From Flavobacteriaceae bacterium (GTDB taxonomy: Bacteria; Bacteroidota; Bacteroidia; Flavobacteriales; Flavobacteriaceae), in contig CANGTQ010000001.1 in the NCBI GenBank assembly GCA_947456955.1, positions 248,001 through 312,000 on the forward strand: a stretch of 64,000 bases of DNA, given 5' to 3'. The notes beneath the pieces were generated by a model. That model had not been told where the DNA came from. It saw nothing but the letters and a program-made list of their open reading frames with translations, and did not search any database. Within the stretch, counting starts at the first letter, position 1. Each line of letters begins with the position of its first letter. Below, in pieces: positions 8,396 through 17,506 of the stretch. The position numbers and the translations under genes are program-made.

Positions 8396-8584
8396 ATGAA
8401 AAAACTAGTAATACCTTTTACGCTTGTAGCGATAATTGTAGGTTTGTTTGAGCAATCAAAATCCAAACCCAATATTTATATCTTATGTATTGCGATTGTG
8501 ATATTTATGTTTGGTATTATGAAATTAAGCGCTAAAATACCTAGTAAAAATCAAGAAGAAAAGGAGGAAGAAGATGCTGATTAA
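8396..8584 (+). CDS. Small two-helix membrane protein co-transcribed with an Smr gene
   Basis: The 62-residue product has two hydrophobic helices (VIPFTLVAIIVGLF and IYILCIAIVIFMFGI) and a highly acidic tail, QEEKEEEDAD. Its end overlaps the start of the Smr-domain gene by 11 bases, which implies coupled translation and a conserved pair. No function is known to me. The start is ATG 8396. Confidence 0.65.
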   Translation: MKKLVIPFTLVAIIVGLFEQSKSKPNIYILCIAIVIFMFGIMKLSAKIPSKNQEEKEEEDAD

Positions 8585-9116
8585 AGGCGATAAAGTTTCG
8601 GTTTTAGATGATGCCATTGATGGTATTGTTATTGAAGTTAAAGGTGCTGAAGTTACTATAGAAACTACTGATGGTTTTAACCTAACGTTCAAAAGTAACG
8701 AGTTAATTAAGATTGGAAGCGGTAATACTATGAATTTTAGTTTTAACAAAAGTCAGGTGATTAGCGAAAAGGAAGTAGCCAAACCAAACTACATCAACAA
8801 AGAAAAGAAGAATAAAAAAGAGCTTCCGGTACCCGAGTTTGATTTGCATATCGAAAAATTAGTTAAGAATTATAAAGCAATGAATAACTATGATATTTTA
8901 ACAAAACAACTGGATACTGCAAAATATCATATTGAATTCGCCATTCGAAATCGCATTCCGAAAATTGTTTTTATACATGGTGTTGGAGAAGGTATATTGA
9001 AATCTGATCTCGATTTCTTATTAGGACGCTATGATAATATTGTTTTCCAAGATGCTAATTATCAAAAGTATGGACAAGGCGCAACAGAAGTTTACTTTAA
9101 GCAGAATGTAAAATAA
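8574..9116 (+). CDS. Stand-alone Smr-domain protein (DUF2027/Smr)
   Basis: The 180-residue cytoplasmic protein has an N-terminal KOW-like or DUF2027 segment (KGDKVSVLDDAIDGIVIEV) and a lysine-rich linker. A C-terminal Smr domain follows, with PEFDLHIEKL near residue 83, IVFIHGVGEGIL near 135 and YGQGATEVYF near the end. Smr domains are nucleases or nucleic-acid-binding modules, first known as the C-terminal domain of MutS2. MutS2 encoded at 12353-14515 lacks that domain, so this protein might supply it, or it may work independently in RNA or ribosome rescue. The start overlaps the preceding small gene by 11 bases. Confidence 0.88.
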   Translation: MLIKGDKVSVLDDAIDGIVIEVKGAEVTIETTDGFNLTFKSNELIKIGSGNTMNFSFNKSQVISEKEVAKPNYINKEKKNKKELPVPEFDLHIEKLVKNYKAMNNYDILTKQLDTAKYHIEFAIRNRIPKIVFIHGVGEGILKSDLDFLLGRYDNIVFQDANYQKYGQGATEVYFKQNVK

Positions 9117-9178
9117 GATAATTGATAATGGACGAATAGAGAACAGACAAAGTCTATCATCTATCATCTCTTCGTCTA
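9117..9178. repeat. Short direct repeats of TCTATCATC
   Basis: The gap between the convergent Smr and DUF3810 genes holds 'gataattgataatgg' and then repeated tctatcatc units. It resembles the AATTGATAATT-type dispersed repeats at 42178, 44194 and 46040. It is non-coding. Confidence 0.45.
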
Positions 9179-10243
9179 TCATCGCAACTCTTTCCCTTTG
9201 TAATAATTTATCAATAAATCTACAAACTTGCTATAACTTTCCAAGCCGTCTTTTTGCTGGTTCATTTTTAAAAACTGATTATAAAAAGCATGAAACCCTT
9301 TGTCAATAAAGGTGTCATATTGTTCCCAAAAAAGCTCAGATTCTTTATAGTTTTCAATAATTCCGGGATTAATTGTTGCTTTTAAAGCTTTAAATCTTAC
9401 TTCATTTTTCATCATCACGTTCTCAAAACAATAGCGCAGCGCTACTGTATAAGCGGCATACTGAAAATACAAATCATCATTCTTAATGCAAGCCATAAAG
9501 CCAATAAAGTTGCATTCACTTTCACTGGCATACCCAATTTGATGCGCCATTTCATGACAAATTACGTTCGGAAAACTATACATTGGCAACTTATAATTCA
9601 CTTGCGATTCATTGGTAAACGGATTCAAATAACCACCAAAACCCATATAGGTCAAGGGCAGACTGAACAGTGATTTTTTTCTACTCGGAATCTCATACTT
9701 AAAAAAAGGATATTGTTTGGCTAAAATATCATAACCGTTTTGTGTCATTTTGAAAATGCTGTCCTGAGAATACGGGTTTCTTACTTTTTGGTTTTTATTG
9801 TGTGTAATAGCAAATTGCACTTCGTTGGTTTTGGCAATTAGTTTTTCGGTAAACGCATATAAATCTTCATTTGTGTATTCTTTTTGGATTTGCATCTTTT
9901 CAAAAAGCGGTACACGATAATAATTTGTAGCCCATAAAACATGAAAAAAGAAATAGAAAACAGAAAAACCACTAAGTAACTTCAGTACATTATCTTTCCA
10001 TAGTTTACGCCAAGTTCTTCTTAATTTCCATATTGAAATCAACAAATAAGCAATCAGAATTCCATACATAATATCTCCAAAAGAGAATGGAATTTTGCCC
10101 AGAACCGTGCGTTCAAATCGTGATGTGAAGACATATAATCCATTACTATAATACTGTTCAACCACTTCGGGAAAGAAAGCCAAAACCTTCAAAAAAATGA
10201 TTTGGATTAGTAGAAAAATAGGAAGTATGTATTTGCGTCTCAC
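9179..10243 (-). CDS. DUF3810 membrane protein with a zinc-protease motif
   Basis: The 354-residue protein begins at a GTG (10243) and has three hydrophobic N-terminal helices (about residues 6-25, 54-71 and 88-106). These are followed by a soluble domain with HEMAHQIGYASESE (residues 230-243), a HExxH zinc-metallopeptidase motif with downstream acidic residues. This is the DUF3810 family, common in Bacteroidota. It is probably anchored in the inner membrane; the substrate is unknown. It is divergent from pepD and shares a 95-bp regulatory gap with it. Confidence 0.87.
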   Translation of the reverse strand: MRRKYILPIFLLIQIIFLKVLAFFPEVVEQYYSNGLYVFTSRFERTVLGKIPFSFGDIMYGILIAYLLISIWKLRRTWRKLWKDNVLKLLSGFSVFYFFFHVLWATNYYRVPLFEKMQIQKEYTNEDLYAFTEKLIAKTNEVQFAITHNKNQKVRNPYSQDSIFKMTQNGYDILAKQYPFFKYEIPSRKKSLFSLPLTYMGFGGYLNPFTNESQVNYKLPMYSFPNVICHEMAHQIGYASESECNFIGFMACIKNDDLYFQYAAYTVALRYCFENVMMKNEVRFKALKATINPGIIENYKESELFWEQYDTFIDKGFHAFYNQFLKMNQQKDGLESYSKFVDLLINYYKGKELR

Positions 10244-10280
10244 GATGGTAATTTTAATTGTAAATATATCATAATATCAA

Positions 10281-10310
10281 TTTGCAAAGAAACTAAACTT
10301 TGTAACTTTG
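10281..10310 (+). promoter_or_regulatory. Promoter of pepD
   Basis: TTTG at 10281-10284, an 18-base spacer and TAACTTTG at 10303-10310 match the Bacteroidota primary-sigma consensus on both halves. The start codon of pepD is 28 bases downstream. Confidence 0.65.
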
Positions 10311-10338
10311 TGCCTCTACATTAAAAAATAACTACATA

Positions 10339-11805
10339 ATGAGCCAAGAAATTAGAAACCTTGAACCAAAAGTACTTTGGAATAAATTCGCCGATTTAAA
10401 TGCGGTGCCTCGTCCGTCAAAAAAAGAGGAACGAGTGATTCAGTTTATGAAAGACTTTGGAAATAGTTTAGGACTGGAAACTTTTGAGGATGAAATCCGA
10501 AACGTAATCATCCGAAAACCCGCAACTCCAGGAATGGAAAACCGCAAAACAGTTGTTCTTCAAGGACATTTGGATATGGTCCACCAAAAAAATAATGATA
10601 CTGATTTTGATTTTCTTACGCAAGGAATTGATATGTATGTTGATGGAGACTGGGTTCGTGCTCGCGGAACAACACTTGGTGCTGATAACGGATTAGGAGT
10701 TGCGGCAATTATGGCAATATTAGAAAGTACAAATATTCCTCATCCGGCTATAGATGCCTTATTTACTATTGATGAAGAAACGGGAATGACTGGTGCTTTG
10801 AACTTGAAAGGTGGAATTTTAAAAGGAGAAATTTTGTTGAATTTAGACACCGAAGAAGATGATGAAATTGATATTGGTTGTGCAGGTGGAGTAGACGTAA
10901 CGGCAACCAGAAGTTATAGTACAGAAGAAGTTTCCGAAGGATCTGTTGGTTATACTGTTACCGTGAAAGGCTTAAACGGCGGGCATTCGGGTATGGATAT
11001 CCACAAAGGTTTGGGTAATGCCAACAAGATTATGAATCGTTTATTGTTTGACGGATTTGAAAATTTTGGATTGCAAATCGCTGAAATCAGCGGAGGAAGT
11101 TTGCGCAATGCTATTCCCCGTGAAAGTTTTGCGAAAGTAATTGTGGCCGGAATGTATGATGAAGCCTTTGTATTTGATATGCAAGAAATCATCAACGATA
11201 TAAAATTCGAATTCAAAACTACGGAACCTAATCTTACCATTGAAATTGTAAAAAGCGATTTGCCAAAAAGTGTAATGGATTTAGGCGTTCAGGAAGGGTT
11301 ACTTCGCGCAATCTATACTGCGCACAACGGTGTGTACCGAATGTCTGCTGATATGGAAGATTTAGTAGAAACTTCTAACAATATTGCTCGAATAATTGTA
11401 AAGGATGGTGAAATTTCTATTCAAAACTTAACGCGCTCTTCGGTAGAAAGTTCTAAAATGGATTTGGCGAATGCCTTGCGTTCGGCTTATGAATTGTTTG
11501 GTTGTGAAGTAGAATTTGGCGGAAGTTATCCAGGTTGGACACCGAATGTAAAGTCTGAAATATTAGACGTTTTAGTTCATATTTATGAAAAACAAAATGG
11601 TACAAAACCTAATGTAGTAGCTTGTCATGCAGGATTAGAGTGTGGCATTTTAGGAACAAACTATCCGGGAATGGACATGATTTCGTTTGGACCAACTATT
11701 CACGGAGCACATAGTCCAGATGAAAGAGCATCGATTAAATCGTCTCAGAAGTTTTGGAAGTTTTTCTTGGAGATATTGGCGAATATTCCGGAGAGGAGAA
11801 ATTAG
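10339..11805 (+). CDS. pepD: Aminoacyl-histidine dipeptidase (peptidase M20C)
   Basis: This 488-residue cytosolic metallopeptidase cleaves Xaa-His and related dipeptides. The two-zinc site is visible as VVLQGHLDMVHQ (His, Asp), GTTLGADNGLGVAA (bridging Asp) and TIDEETGMTGA (catalytic Glu pair near residue 149). The lid domain has GLNGGHSGMDIHKGLGNANK, and a late His appears in FGPTIHGAHSPDERA. Length and order are typical of PepD. It is a single-gene unit with its own promoter and terminator. Confidence 0.95.
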   Translation: MSQEIRNLEPKVLWNKFADLNAVPRPSKKEERVIQFMKDFGNSLGLETFEDEIRNVIIRKPATPGMENRKTVVLQGHLDMVHQKNNDTDFDFLTQGIDMYVDGDWVRARGTTLGADNGLGVAAIMAILESTNIPHPAIDALFTIDEETGMTGALNLKGGILKGEILLNLDTEEDDEIDIGCAGGVDVTATRSYSTEEVSEGSVGYTVTVKGLNGGHSGMDIHKGLGNANKIMNRLLFDGFENFGLQIAEISGGSLRNAIPRESFAKVIVAGMYDEAFVFDMQEIINDIKFEFKTTEPNLTIEIVKSDLPKSVMDLGVQEGLLRAIYTAHNGVYRMSADMEDLVETSNNIARIIVKDGEISIQNLTRSSVESSKMDLANALRSAYELFGCEVEFGGSYPGWTPNVKSEILDVLVHIYEKQNGTKPNVVACHAGLECGILGTNYPGMDMISFGPTIHGAHSPDERASIKSSQKFWKFFLEILANIPERRN

Positions 11806-11820
11806 TGAATAGCAAGAGGA

Positions 11821-11853
11821 TGTTCGAAAATCAATTTTCGGACAGTTTTTTTT
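11821..11853 (+). terminator. Terminator of pepD
   Basis: TGTTCGAAAAT / ATTTTCGGACA form an 11-bp stem with one T-G wobble and a two-base apex (so the top pairs will open), followed by eight T. It lies 16 bases after the pepD stop. Confidence 0.75.
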
Positions 11854-11923
11854 GTTTATAATATTGATTTTTTGTGTATTTAAATAATCAACTTTAATAT
11901 TAATACATTTGGTATGACATTTA

Positions 11924-12346
11924 TCATGCTAGAAACTTGTTAGCCAAATCGGGTGTGGGTATCATACAACTCTCTTTTTTGCCAAACCATTTGTATCTGT
12001 TTTTGGCAATGTAATCATAAAATAAGTTTGTTATGGATTTAGGTAACACCGAAAAGAAACCTAAAAATTTGTACAAACCATTTAATTCATAGGCAATTTT
12101 AAAAGCCGCTTCCGATTTGAGGTAATAGGCGATTCCTGGTTCATATAAAACAATGCTGTCAATCTTTATGATGTCTACTCCAATATGATTTAAAATTTCA
12201 TTACCAAATGTTGTTTGAAGAGAAACAAATCGGAAAACATCTTTTTTATCGTGCCTTATAATAAATTGAACTGATGTATTGCAAAGATTACATATGCCAT
12301 CAAATAGTATTATTTTTTTATCATTTGGTAAAGATGAAATTTCCAT
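11924..12346 (-). CDS. DCC-family thiol-disulfide oxidoreductase-like protein (DUF393)
   Basis: The 140-residue protein carries the family signature DGICNLCN at residues 16-23 (DxxCxxC) and the typical segment FRFVSLQTTFGNEIL. It ends with RYKWFGKKESCMIPTP, also characteristic of the family. It is soluble and predicted to be cytoplasmic, with a CxxC pair that suggests redox activity, though the reaction is not established. It starts 6 bases after the mutS2 stop on the same strand, so it is likely in the mutS2 operon. Confidence 0.9.
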   Translation of the reverse strand: MEISSLPNDKKIILFDGICNLCNTSVQFIIRHDKKDVFRFVSLQTTFGNEILNHIGVDIIKIDSIVLYEPGIAYYLKSEAAFKIAYELNGLYKFLGFFSVLPKSITNLFYDYIAKNRYKWFGKKESCMIPTPDLANKFLA

Positions 12347-12352
12347 GATTCT

Positions 12353-14515
12353 TTATTTTGCCTGAACGAATTCAAGTTGTTCCAAATTTACTTTTGAAGT
12401 AAACACTCCATAATTTACAACAGCTTTATTTTTTTCAATCTTGTCAATAGTGCCAATGGCTTTACCATCAAACATACGAACCCTGTCGCCAACTTTAAGA
12501 GTAACATTAGGTCTTTCTTCAGTAGTAGCTTTTAATTTCTTTTCTTTCTTCTCAGCCCTAATTTCTTCTACTTTTACTTTTACTTCTTCGATAACTATTT
12601 TTTGAATAATTTCTTTTGCTGCTTTCTCTTTTACAGTAGCTTTTTTCCGTTTGGAGTTTTCGATTTCTACTATTTTCAAGAATTCACCTATTAATACTTT
12701 CTTGTCTTTATTATTAAAGTATTTCATTGAAATGTCATCTACTTTTTGACCCATGTAAATCAAGCGCTGATTAGCATCATACAATTCTTGGTAACGTTCT
12801 AATTTCTCTTGAATTTTAGAATTTATTGTTTGCATTTTCTTGCTTTCTTCCCTTGCTTTAGATTCTTCCTCTTTCAGATTAAGAGACGTTTTCTCTAATT
12901 TAGAACGTTCTTTCTGCAACGTTGCAATTGTTTTATCAAACCGTACTTTTCCGCCTTCTATTTTCTTTTTGGCACGATTGATTAATCCATATGGAATTCC
13001 GTTTTTCTGAGCTACTTCAAAAGTGAAAGAACTTCCGGCTTGACCTAAAATCAACTTATACATGGGCTCCAATGATTTCTCATCAAAAAGCATATTAGCA
13101 TTAGATGCAAAAGGTAATTCGTTGGCCAGTATTTTCAAGTTTGAATAATGTGTCGTTATTATACCAAAAGCTTCCCGATGGTAAAATTCTTCTAAGAATA
13201 TTTCTGCCAAAGCACCACCTAATTCAGGGTCTGAACCTGTTCCGAATTCATCAATTAAGAACAATGTTTTAGCGTTGCATTTCTTCAGAAAATAATTCAT
13301 GTTTTTTAAACGATAACTATACGTGCTCAAATGATTTTCTATCGATTGATTGTCGCCAATATCTGTCAGGATTCTATCGAATAAGAATGTTTTGCTCCGC
13401 TCGTGTACCGGAATTAAAATTCCGCTTTGTAGCATCAGTTGTAATAATCCAACGGTTTTCAGTGAAATAGTTTTTCCTCCGGCATTTGGACCTGAAATAA
13501 CAATAATTCTACTTTCAGGATTTAATTCAATAGTTTGTGGAAATGTCTTTTCCTTCTTTTCTAAGTTGTTTAAAAACAAAATAGGGTGGAAGGCATCCCT
13601 AAAATACAATACCTTTTCAGTTGTAATTGTTGGCAGAACAGCATTGATTTTGTTGGCATATTTGGCTTTCGCTGCAATGACATCAATATCACTCAGAAAC
13701 TCCTGATATTGTTTTAAGAGAACTAAAAACGGACGAATATCGTTAGACAGTTTCTTTAGAATTCTGGTAATTTCTTCGCGTTCTTCATATTCTAAATTAC
13801 TCAATTCTCTTGAATAACGAAATGTTGCTTCAGGCTCAATATAAGCAATACTTCCCGTTTTAGAACTTCCCAAAATAGCACCTTTTACTTTTCGGCGATA
13901 CATGGCTAAAACCGCTAAAACTCTACGGTTATCTACAAAGCTTTCTTTGATTTCGTCTAAATAACCAAGCGAATTATATTGTGTCATCGCCTGTCCAAAA
14001 CTCTGGTTCACTTTGCCGCGAACCAAATTCATATCTCTGCGAATGTTTATTAAATCGGGAGAGGCATTGTCTTTAATTTCACCATATTTATCAACAACTT
14101 CATCAATTTTTTGAATGATGAATTTAGTATATTCCACCTGAGCTGCTTTCTCGTTAAGCTTTGGATAATAATCATGGAATTTCTTAAAGAATAACAACAA
14201 TACATTTACTGTTTCGGAAAGCGTTGCAATTTTTCTGAAACTGCTCACTTCCAAAAAGCTGTCTTCAATGGAAAGAAATTTTAAATCGTTCGTCAGATTT
14301 TCAAAACCGTGATTAGGAATTGAATTGTTATTGGAAAAAGAAGACAAGTATTCAGAGGTTTGTAACAACGCATTCATCAAGACTTCCTTATCCTTGAAAG
14401 GAATTATTTCTAATGCTTTTTGTTTTCCGATTTCAGTATTACATCGCTCTGAAATGGTTTGCAAAACCGTATTAAATTCTAAATCTTGTAATGTTTTATC
14501 GGTGATGGATATCAT
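12353..14515 (-). CDS. mutS2: MutS2-type DNA-binding ATPase lacking the C-terminal Smr domain
   Basis: The 720-residue protein has the MutS2 clamp and lever helices, a Walker A motif GPNAGGKT (342-349), Walker B LFLIDEFGTGSDPE and the STHYS-type switch IITTHYSNLKIL. A long coiled-coil, lysine-rich region (about 520-650) and a KOW-like barrel (VGDRVRMFDGKAIGTI) follow. The protein then stops: the Smr nuclease domain that ends classic MutS2 at about 780 residues is absent. MutS2 proteins bind branched DNA or collided ribosomes rather than doing mismatch repair. The start at ATG 14515 agrees with the family N-terminus (TLQDLEFNTVLQTI). Confidence 0.92.
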   Translation of the reverse strand: MISITDKTLQDLEFNTVLQTISERCNTEIGKQKALEIIPFKDKEVLMNALLQTSEYLSSFSNNNSIPNHGFENLTNDLKFLSIEDSFLEVSSFRKIATLSETVNVLLLFFKKFHDYYPKLNEKAAQVEYTKFIIQKIDEVVDKYGEIKDNASPDLINIRRDMNLVRGKVNQSFGQAMTQYNSLGYLDEIKESFVDNRRVLAVLAMYRRKVKGAILGSSKTGSIAYIEPEATFRYSRELSNLEYEEREEITRILKKLSNDIRPFLVLLKQYQEFLSDIDVIAAKAKYANKINAVLPTITTEKVLYFRDAFHPILFLNNLEKKEKTFPQTIELNPESRIIVISGPNAGGKTISLKTVGLLQLMLQSGILIPVHERSKTFLFDRILTDIGDNQSIENHLSTYSYRLKNMNYFLKKCNAKTLFLIDEFGTGSDPELGGALAEIFLEEFYHREAFGIITTHYSNLKILANELPFASNANMLFDEKSLEPMYKLILGQAGSSFTFEVAQKNGIPYGLINRAKKKIEGGKVRFDKTIATLQKERSKLEKTSLNLKEEESKAREESKKMQTINSKIQEKLERYQELYDANQRLIYMGQKVDDISMKYFNNKDKKVLIGEFLKIVEIENSKRKKATVKEKAAKEIIQKIVIEEVKVKVEEIRAEKKEKKLKATTEERPNVTLKVGDRVRMFDGKAIGTIDKIEKNKAVVNYGVFTSKVNLEQLEFVQAK

Positions 14516-14564
14516 AAAAGTGGCAAAGTGTAATTCATCAGTTTGCCATAAAAATGGCTCGTGT

Positions 14565-14596
14565 CAAAGTTACAAAGTATGCAATCCATATTGCAA
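14565..14596 (-). promoter_or_regulatory. Promoter of mutS2
   Basis: On the minus strand TTG (14594-14596), 21 bases and TAACTTTG (14565-14572) match the flavobacterial consensus. The mutS2 ATG lies 50 bases downstream. Confidence 0.55.
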
Positions 14597-14606
14597 CAGA
14601 ATGTGT

Positions 14607-14614
14607 TATTTTTG
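14607..14614 (+). promoter_or_regulatory. Putative -7 box for ung
   Basis: TATTTTTG matches TAnnTTTG and lies 15 bases before the ung ATG. The -33 element is not clear. It sits back-to-back with the mutS2 promoter. Confidence 0.45.
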
Positions 14615-14629
14615 ATAAAAATTTACTAA

Positions 14630-15295
14630 ATGGACGTTAAGATACATTCTTCCTGGCAACAGGTGCTTGAAAGCGAGTATGGAAAACCCTATTTTCAAAA
14701 GTTAATTTCTTTTGTTAAAAACGAATACGCTACTAAAAGATGCTTTCCATTAGAAAGTGAAATCTTTGCTGCTTTTAACCATTGTCCGTTTGATAAAGTA
14801 AATGTTGTTATTATTGGTCAAGACCCGTATCACGGATTTGGGCAAGCCAATGGGTTGTGCTTTTCAGTGAATGACGGTATAAATTTTCCTCCGTCTCTAA
14901 TTAATATTCTTAAAGAAATCCAATCAGATTTAGGATTGCCTATTCCTATTTCGGGAAACCTAGAACGTTGGGCAGAACATGGTGTTTTGTTACTTAATGC
15001 AACTTTGACAGTTAGAGAAAGTGAAGCAGGAAGCCATCAAAAAAAAGGTTGGGAAACATTTACCGATGCCGTTATTCAGAAAATATCAGATGAAAAAGAA
15101 AACATCGTTTTTTTACTTTGGGGTGGATTTGCCAAAAAGAAAGGATCCAAAATAAACAGAACTAAACATCATGTTTTAGAAACTGGCCATCCTTCACCAT
15201 TAAGTGCAAATCGAGATTTATGGTTTGGAAATAAGCATTTCAGCAAAACCAATACTTACCTGCAGAGTTTAGGAAAAGAAACTATAAAATGGTAA
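14630..15295 (+). CDS. ung: Uracil-DNA glycosylase, family 1
   Basis: The 221-residue enzyme removes uracil from DNA in base-excision repair. It shows the catalytic loop GQDPYHGFGQANG (residues 63-75, with the water-activating Asp65), the Ser-Pro loop FPPSLINILKEI and the minor-groove loop HPSPLSANR near residue 190. The length is typical. It is divergent from mutS2, so two repair genes share one control region, and its stop lies 2 bases from the end of the convergent lipoprotein gene. Confidence 0.96.
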   Translation: MDVKIHSSWQQVLESEYGKPYFQKLISFVKNEYATKRCFPLESEIFAAFNHCPFDKVNVVIIGQDPYHGFGQANGLCFSVNDGINFPPSLINILKEIQSDLGLPIPISGNLERWAEHGVLLLNATLTVRESEAGSHQKKGWETFTDAVIQKISDEKENIVFLLWGGFAKKKGSKINRTKHHVLETGHPSPLSANRDLWFGNKHFSKTNTYLQSLGKETIKW

Positions 15296-15297
15296 AA

Positions 15298-15885
15298 TTA
15301 AATTACAGTAAAGTTATAATAACCATTTGCATCAAGTCCGGTAATTAAAGAATTGATGTTCAAAATTAAGCGAGTAGCCGGACTTAAAGAACGCAACTCA
15401 ACTGTATCCGGAGAATCACTATTATAGCCAAAACTCATACGATAGGTTCCGGCAGTCAATAATGGAAATCCAACTCGGTATTCATAACTTTCGTCTGTAG
15501 CATTGTATTCACAAATTCCGTAAACATAAGAACCGTTTTGAGCATCGCCTTGCTCAATGACTAATTGACTGTCATTCACCGTAACGACTTCCCATTCTGT
15601 TGTACTGATTTGTTTTTCGATTACATAGGAAAAAGCAAACTGTGTTGCTCCTGTGGTTTTATATATATCTAAGGGCGCACCGTCACTTAAATACCTTTTG
15701 AAATCATCTGCCTCGATATATAATTTTTCACCAACAGTGTACGTTGAGGAATGCGCCTCAATGGAAACTAAGTTTGGAATATCAACAAAAACATTATTGT
15801 AAAAACCATCGTCGTTGGTATCACAATTTGAAACTAGGAATGCAACAGCAATTAGTAGTATATAGTGTATTTTTTTCATCTTCAT
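15298..15885 (-). CDS. Lipoprotein of unknown function
   Basis: The 195-residue product has a lipoprotein signal, MKMKKIHYILLIAVAFLVSN followed by Cys-21 and DTNDDG. The mature part is beta-rich and probably extracytoplasmic (TYTVGEKLYIEADDF, GTYRMSFGYNSDSP). It starts 5 bases after the stop of the barrel protein gene, so the two form an operon and may work together at the outer membrane. I do not recognise the family. Confidence 0.75.
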   Translation of the reverse strand: MKMKKIHYILLIAVAFLVSNCDTNDDGFYNNVFVDIPNLVSIEAHSSTYTVGEKLYIEADDFKRYLSDGAPLDIYKTTGATQFAFSYVIEKQISTTEWEVVTVNDSQLVIEQGDAQNGSYVYGICEYNATDESYEYRVGFPLLTAGTYRMSFGYNSDSPDTVELRSLSPATRLILNINSLITGLDANGYYNFTVI

Positions 15886-15890
15886 TTTTA

Positions 15891-16460
15891 TTAAAATCGA
15901 TATCCTAAATTTAAACCAACTCTCGAAATAACATCGGGACTTTTTTCGCGATTGGTAAGATTTGAACCAAAACCAACAATAAATTCTAAAGCAATACTTT
16001 CATGGAAATACATTTTGTAACCCAAACTTCCGCCTAAACCAAAATCGGTATATTTTGACTTTTTGGTTGTGTAATAATCGGGCATGGCCATGTCTCCTAT
16101 ACGAATAATTTCTTTATAATCGCCTCCATTATAAGATCCAAAAATTTCAGCAAAATAATATCTTGATTTGCTTTTGGAAAGAGCATATCTTATGTAAGGG
16201 TTGAATTCAAACTTAGGAACATTGTTTCGGTAGCCATTATCAAAATCTTCATTAAGCTTATTACTATTTGAAAAGTTTGCATTAATACCTGTTGAGAAAT
16301 CCTTACCAAAAAAACGCTCGTAACTAATGCTGGCTTTTGTATAAACAACCGCTGACAATAAATCTACACGAAATTCATTTTTTTTGCTGGAAAGCACCGT
16401 ATTTTCTTGTGCTTGTGACGCCAACGATATAAGGAGAAATAAAGAAAACAATTTTTTCAT
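15891..16460 (-). CDS. Outer-membrane beta-barrel protein
   Basis: The 189-residue product has a cleavable signal (MKKLFSLFLLISLASQAQ) and then strands with alternating hydrophobic residues (AVVYTKASISYERFFG, YFAEIFGSYNGG, FGLGGSLGYKMYF). It ends in the aromatic terminus GLNLGYRF, a typical barrel insertion signal. It resembles DUF3575-like small barrels, but that match is not certain. It is the first gene of a pair with the downstream lipoprotein. Confidence 0.75.
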   Translation of the reverse strand: MKKLFSLFLLISLASQAQENTVLSSKKNEFRVDLLSAVVYTKASISYERFFGKDFSTGINANFSNSNKLNEDFDNGYRNNVPKFEFNPYIRYALSKSKSRYYFAEIFGSYNGGDYKEIIRIGDMAMPDYYTTKKSKYTDFGLGGSLGYKMYFHESIALEFIVGFGSNLTNREKSPDVISRVGLNLGYRF

Positions 16461-16497
16461 TACAAGTCTTTTTATTTAGAAACGAAGATAGTAAAAT

Positions 16498-16556
16498 AAA
16501 TTTAGGAATTAGGATTTTCTTAGTCAGTTCGCTATCGCTCGGGTGGGATTTAGGAA
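16498..16556. repeat. Dispersed AGGAATTAGGATT repeat with embedded palindromic fragment
   Basis: The gap holds 'tttaggaattaggatt' twice around 'cagttcgctatcgctcggg'. The outer motif is the same as at 1898-1994, but the inner insert differs, so the outer AT-rich repeat seems to host different GC-richer fragments. Confidence 0.55.
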
Positions 16557-17489
16557 TTAATCTAAAGTCAATGCGCCCAAAATTTCTTCATTCATAAACG
16601 GACCTCCGGGATATTTTGCGGTATAATCAAGATTAAGCCAAATTTTTCCTCTTTCATCAATGTGGTAATTGATAGGTTTGTGCCTACTTTCTGTTGGGAA
16701 AAGATCCTTTTTGATAGCATAATTGATGCGTTCCAGATCTATTTTAGAACCAATTAACAGTTCCGGATAAATATGCCCTTTGGTATGAATTAGTCGCATT
16801 GTTCCACCAATAGATTTGATGCAAGCAGCCATAAATATGGAATGATCATCACAATCGCCCGAAAGATATTGAACAGATTCTGTTGCTTTGGCTATATAAT
16901 CATGGCCTTTAGGATCACTTACATAATTCCAGCGACTGTTTATTTCTTTGAAAACAGCAAATGCCTGAACGATAGTTGAATAATCGTGATAGCCTTTTAT
17001 ATCCATAAAGTTTTTATTGATGGCTATGATGGCAAAGTTTCTAATTTTAGGGTTTTGATATTCAACGGCATCTATAATTTTAGATTTGTTGGGAAATGGT
17101 AAAAGTTTTGTGATAATAATGTCCTGCGGATAGGGATTATCATTCATGGTGTATATCATAGAGCGGTAATCTTCAAAAATACTTTGGAAACCATATTTGC
17201 CCGATAACGTTCCATAGATCAGCATGATTACATATAAAATTACAGAAATCAGAGTTACTCTTCGCAATGCTCTTAACAGTAATTGAAATACAGTCAGTAT
17301 TATAAGAAACAATAAGATTCTATCAATATGGTGTGCCCAGTCTAAAGTTATAAAATTCTGATGGGCTATAATAAAAACGGGAATGGTAATCAGGATATTA
17401 AGAACAAAAATGATAATCAAATCCCAAGGACTTTTTATTCTGAATTTTTCTTTCAGTTTTTGATAAGTAAGATTTCTTAGTTTTATCAT
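16557..17489 (-). CDS. Membrane-anchored transglutaminase-like protein
   Basis: The 310-residue protein has three hydrophobic segments in the first 100 residues (about 23-43, 56-74 and 79-95). The following domain contains GDCDDHSIFMAACIKSIGG with Cys213, and TKGHIYPELLIG with His239, the Cys-His of a transglutaminase or papain-like fold. An Asp that could complete the triad follows in WLNLDYTAKYPGGP. It may act as a cysteine protease or be non-enzymatic. It starts 17 bases downstream of the solute-binding-like gene, so the two are probably co-transcribed. Confidence 0.8.
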   Translation of the reverse strand: MIKLRNLTYQKLKEKFRIKSPWDLIIIFVLNILITIPVFIIAHQNFITLDWAHHIDRILLFLIILTVFQLLLRALRRVTLISVILYVIMLIYGTLSGKYGFQSIFEDYRSMIYTMNDNPYPQDIIITKLLPFPNKSKIIDAVEYQNPKIRNFAIIAINKNFMDIKGYHDYSTIVQAFAVFKEINSRWNYVSDPKGHDYIAKATESVQYLSGDCDDHSIFMAACIKSIGGTMRLIHTKGHIYPELLIGSKIDLERINYAIKKDLFPTESRHKPINYHIDERGKIWLNLDYTAKYPGGPFMNEEILGALTLD

Positions 17490-17506
17490 ATTGCCAATGG
17501 AAAAAG

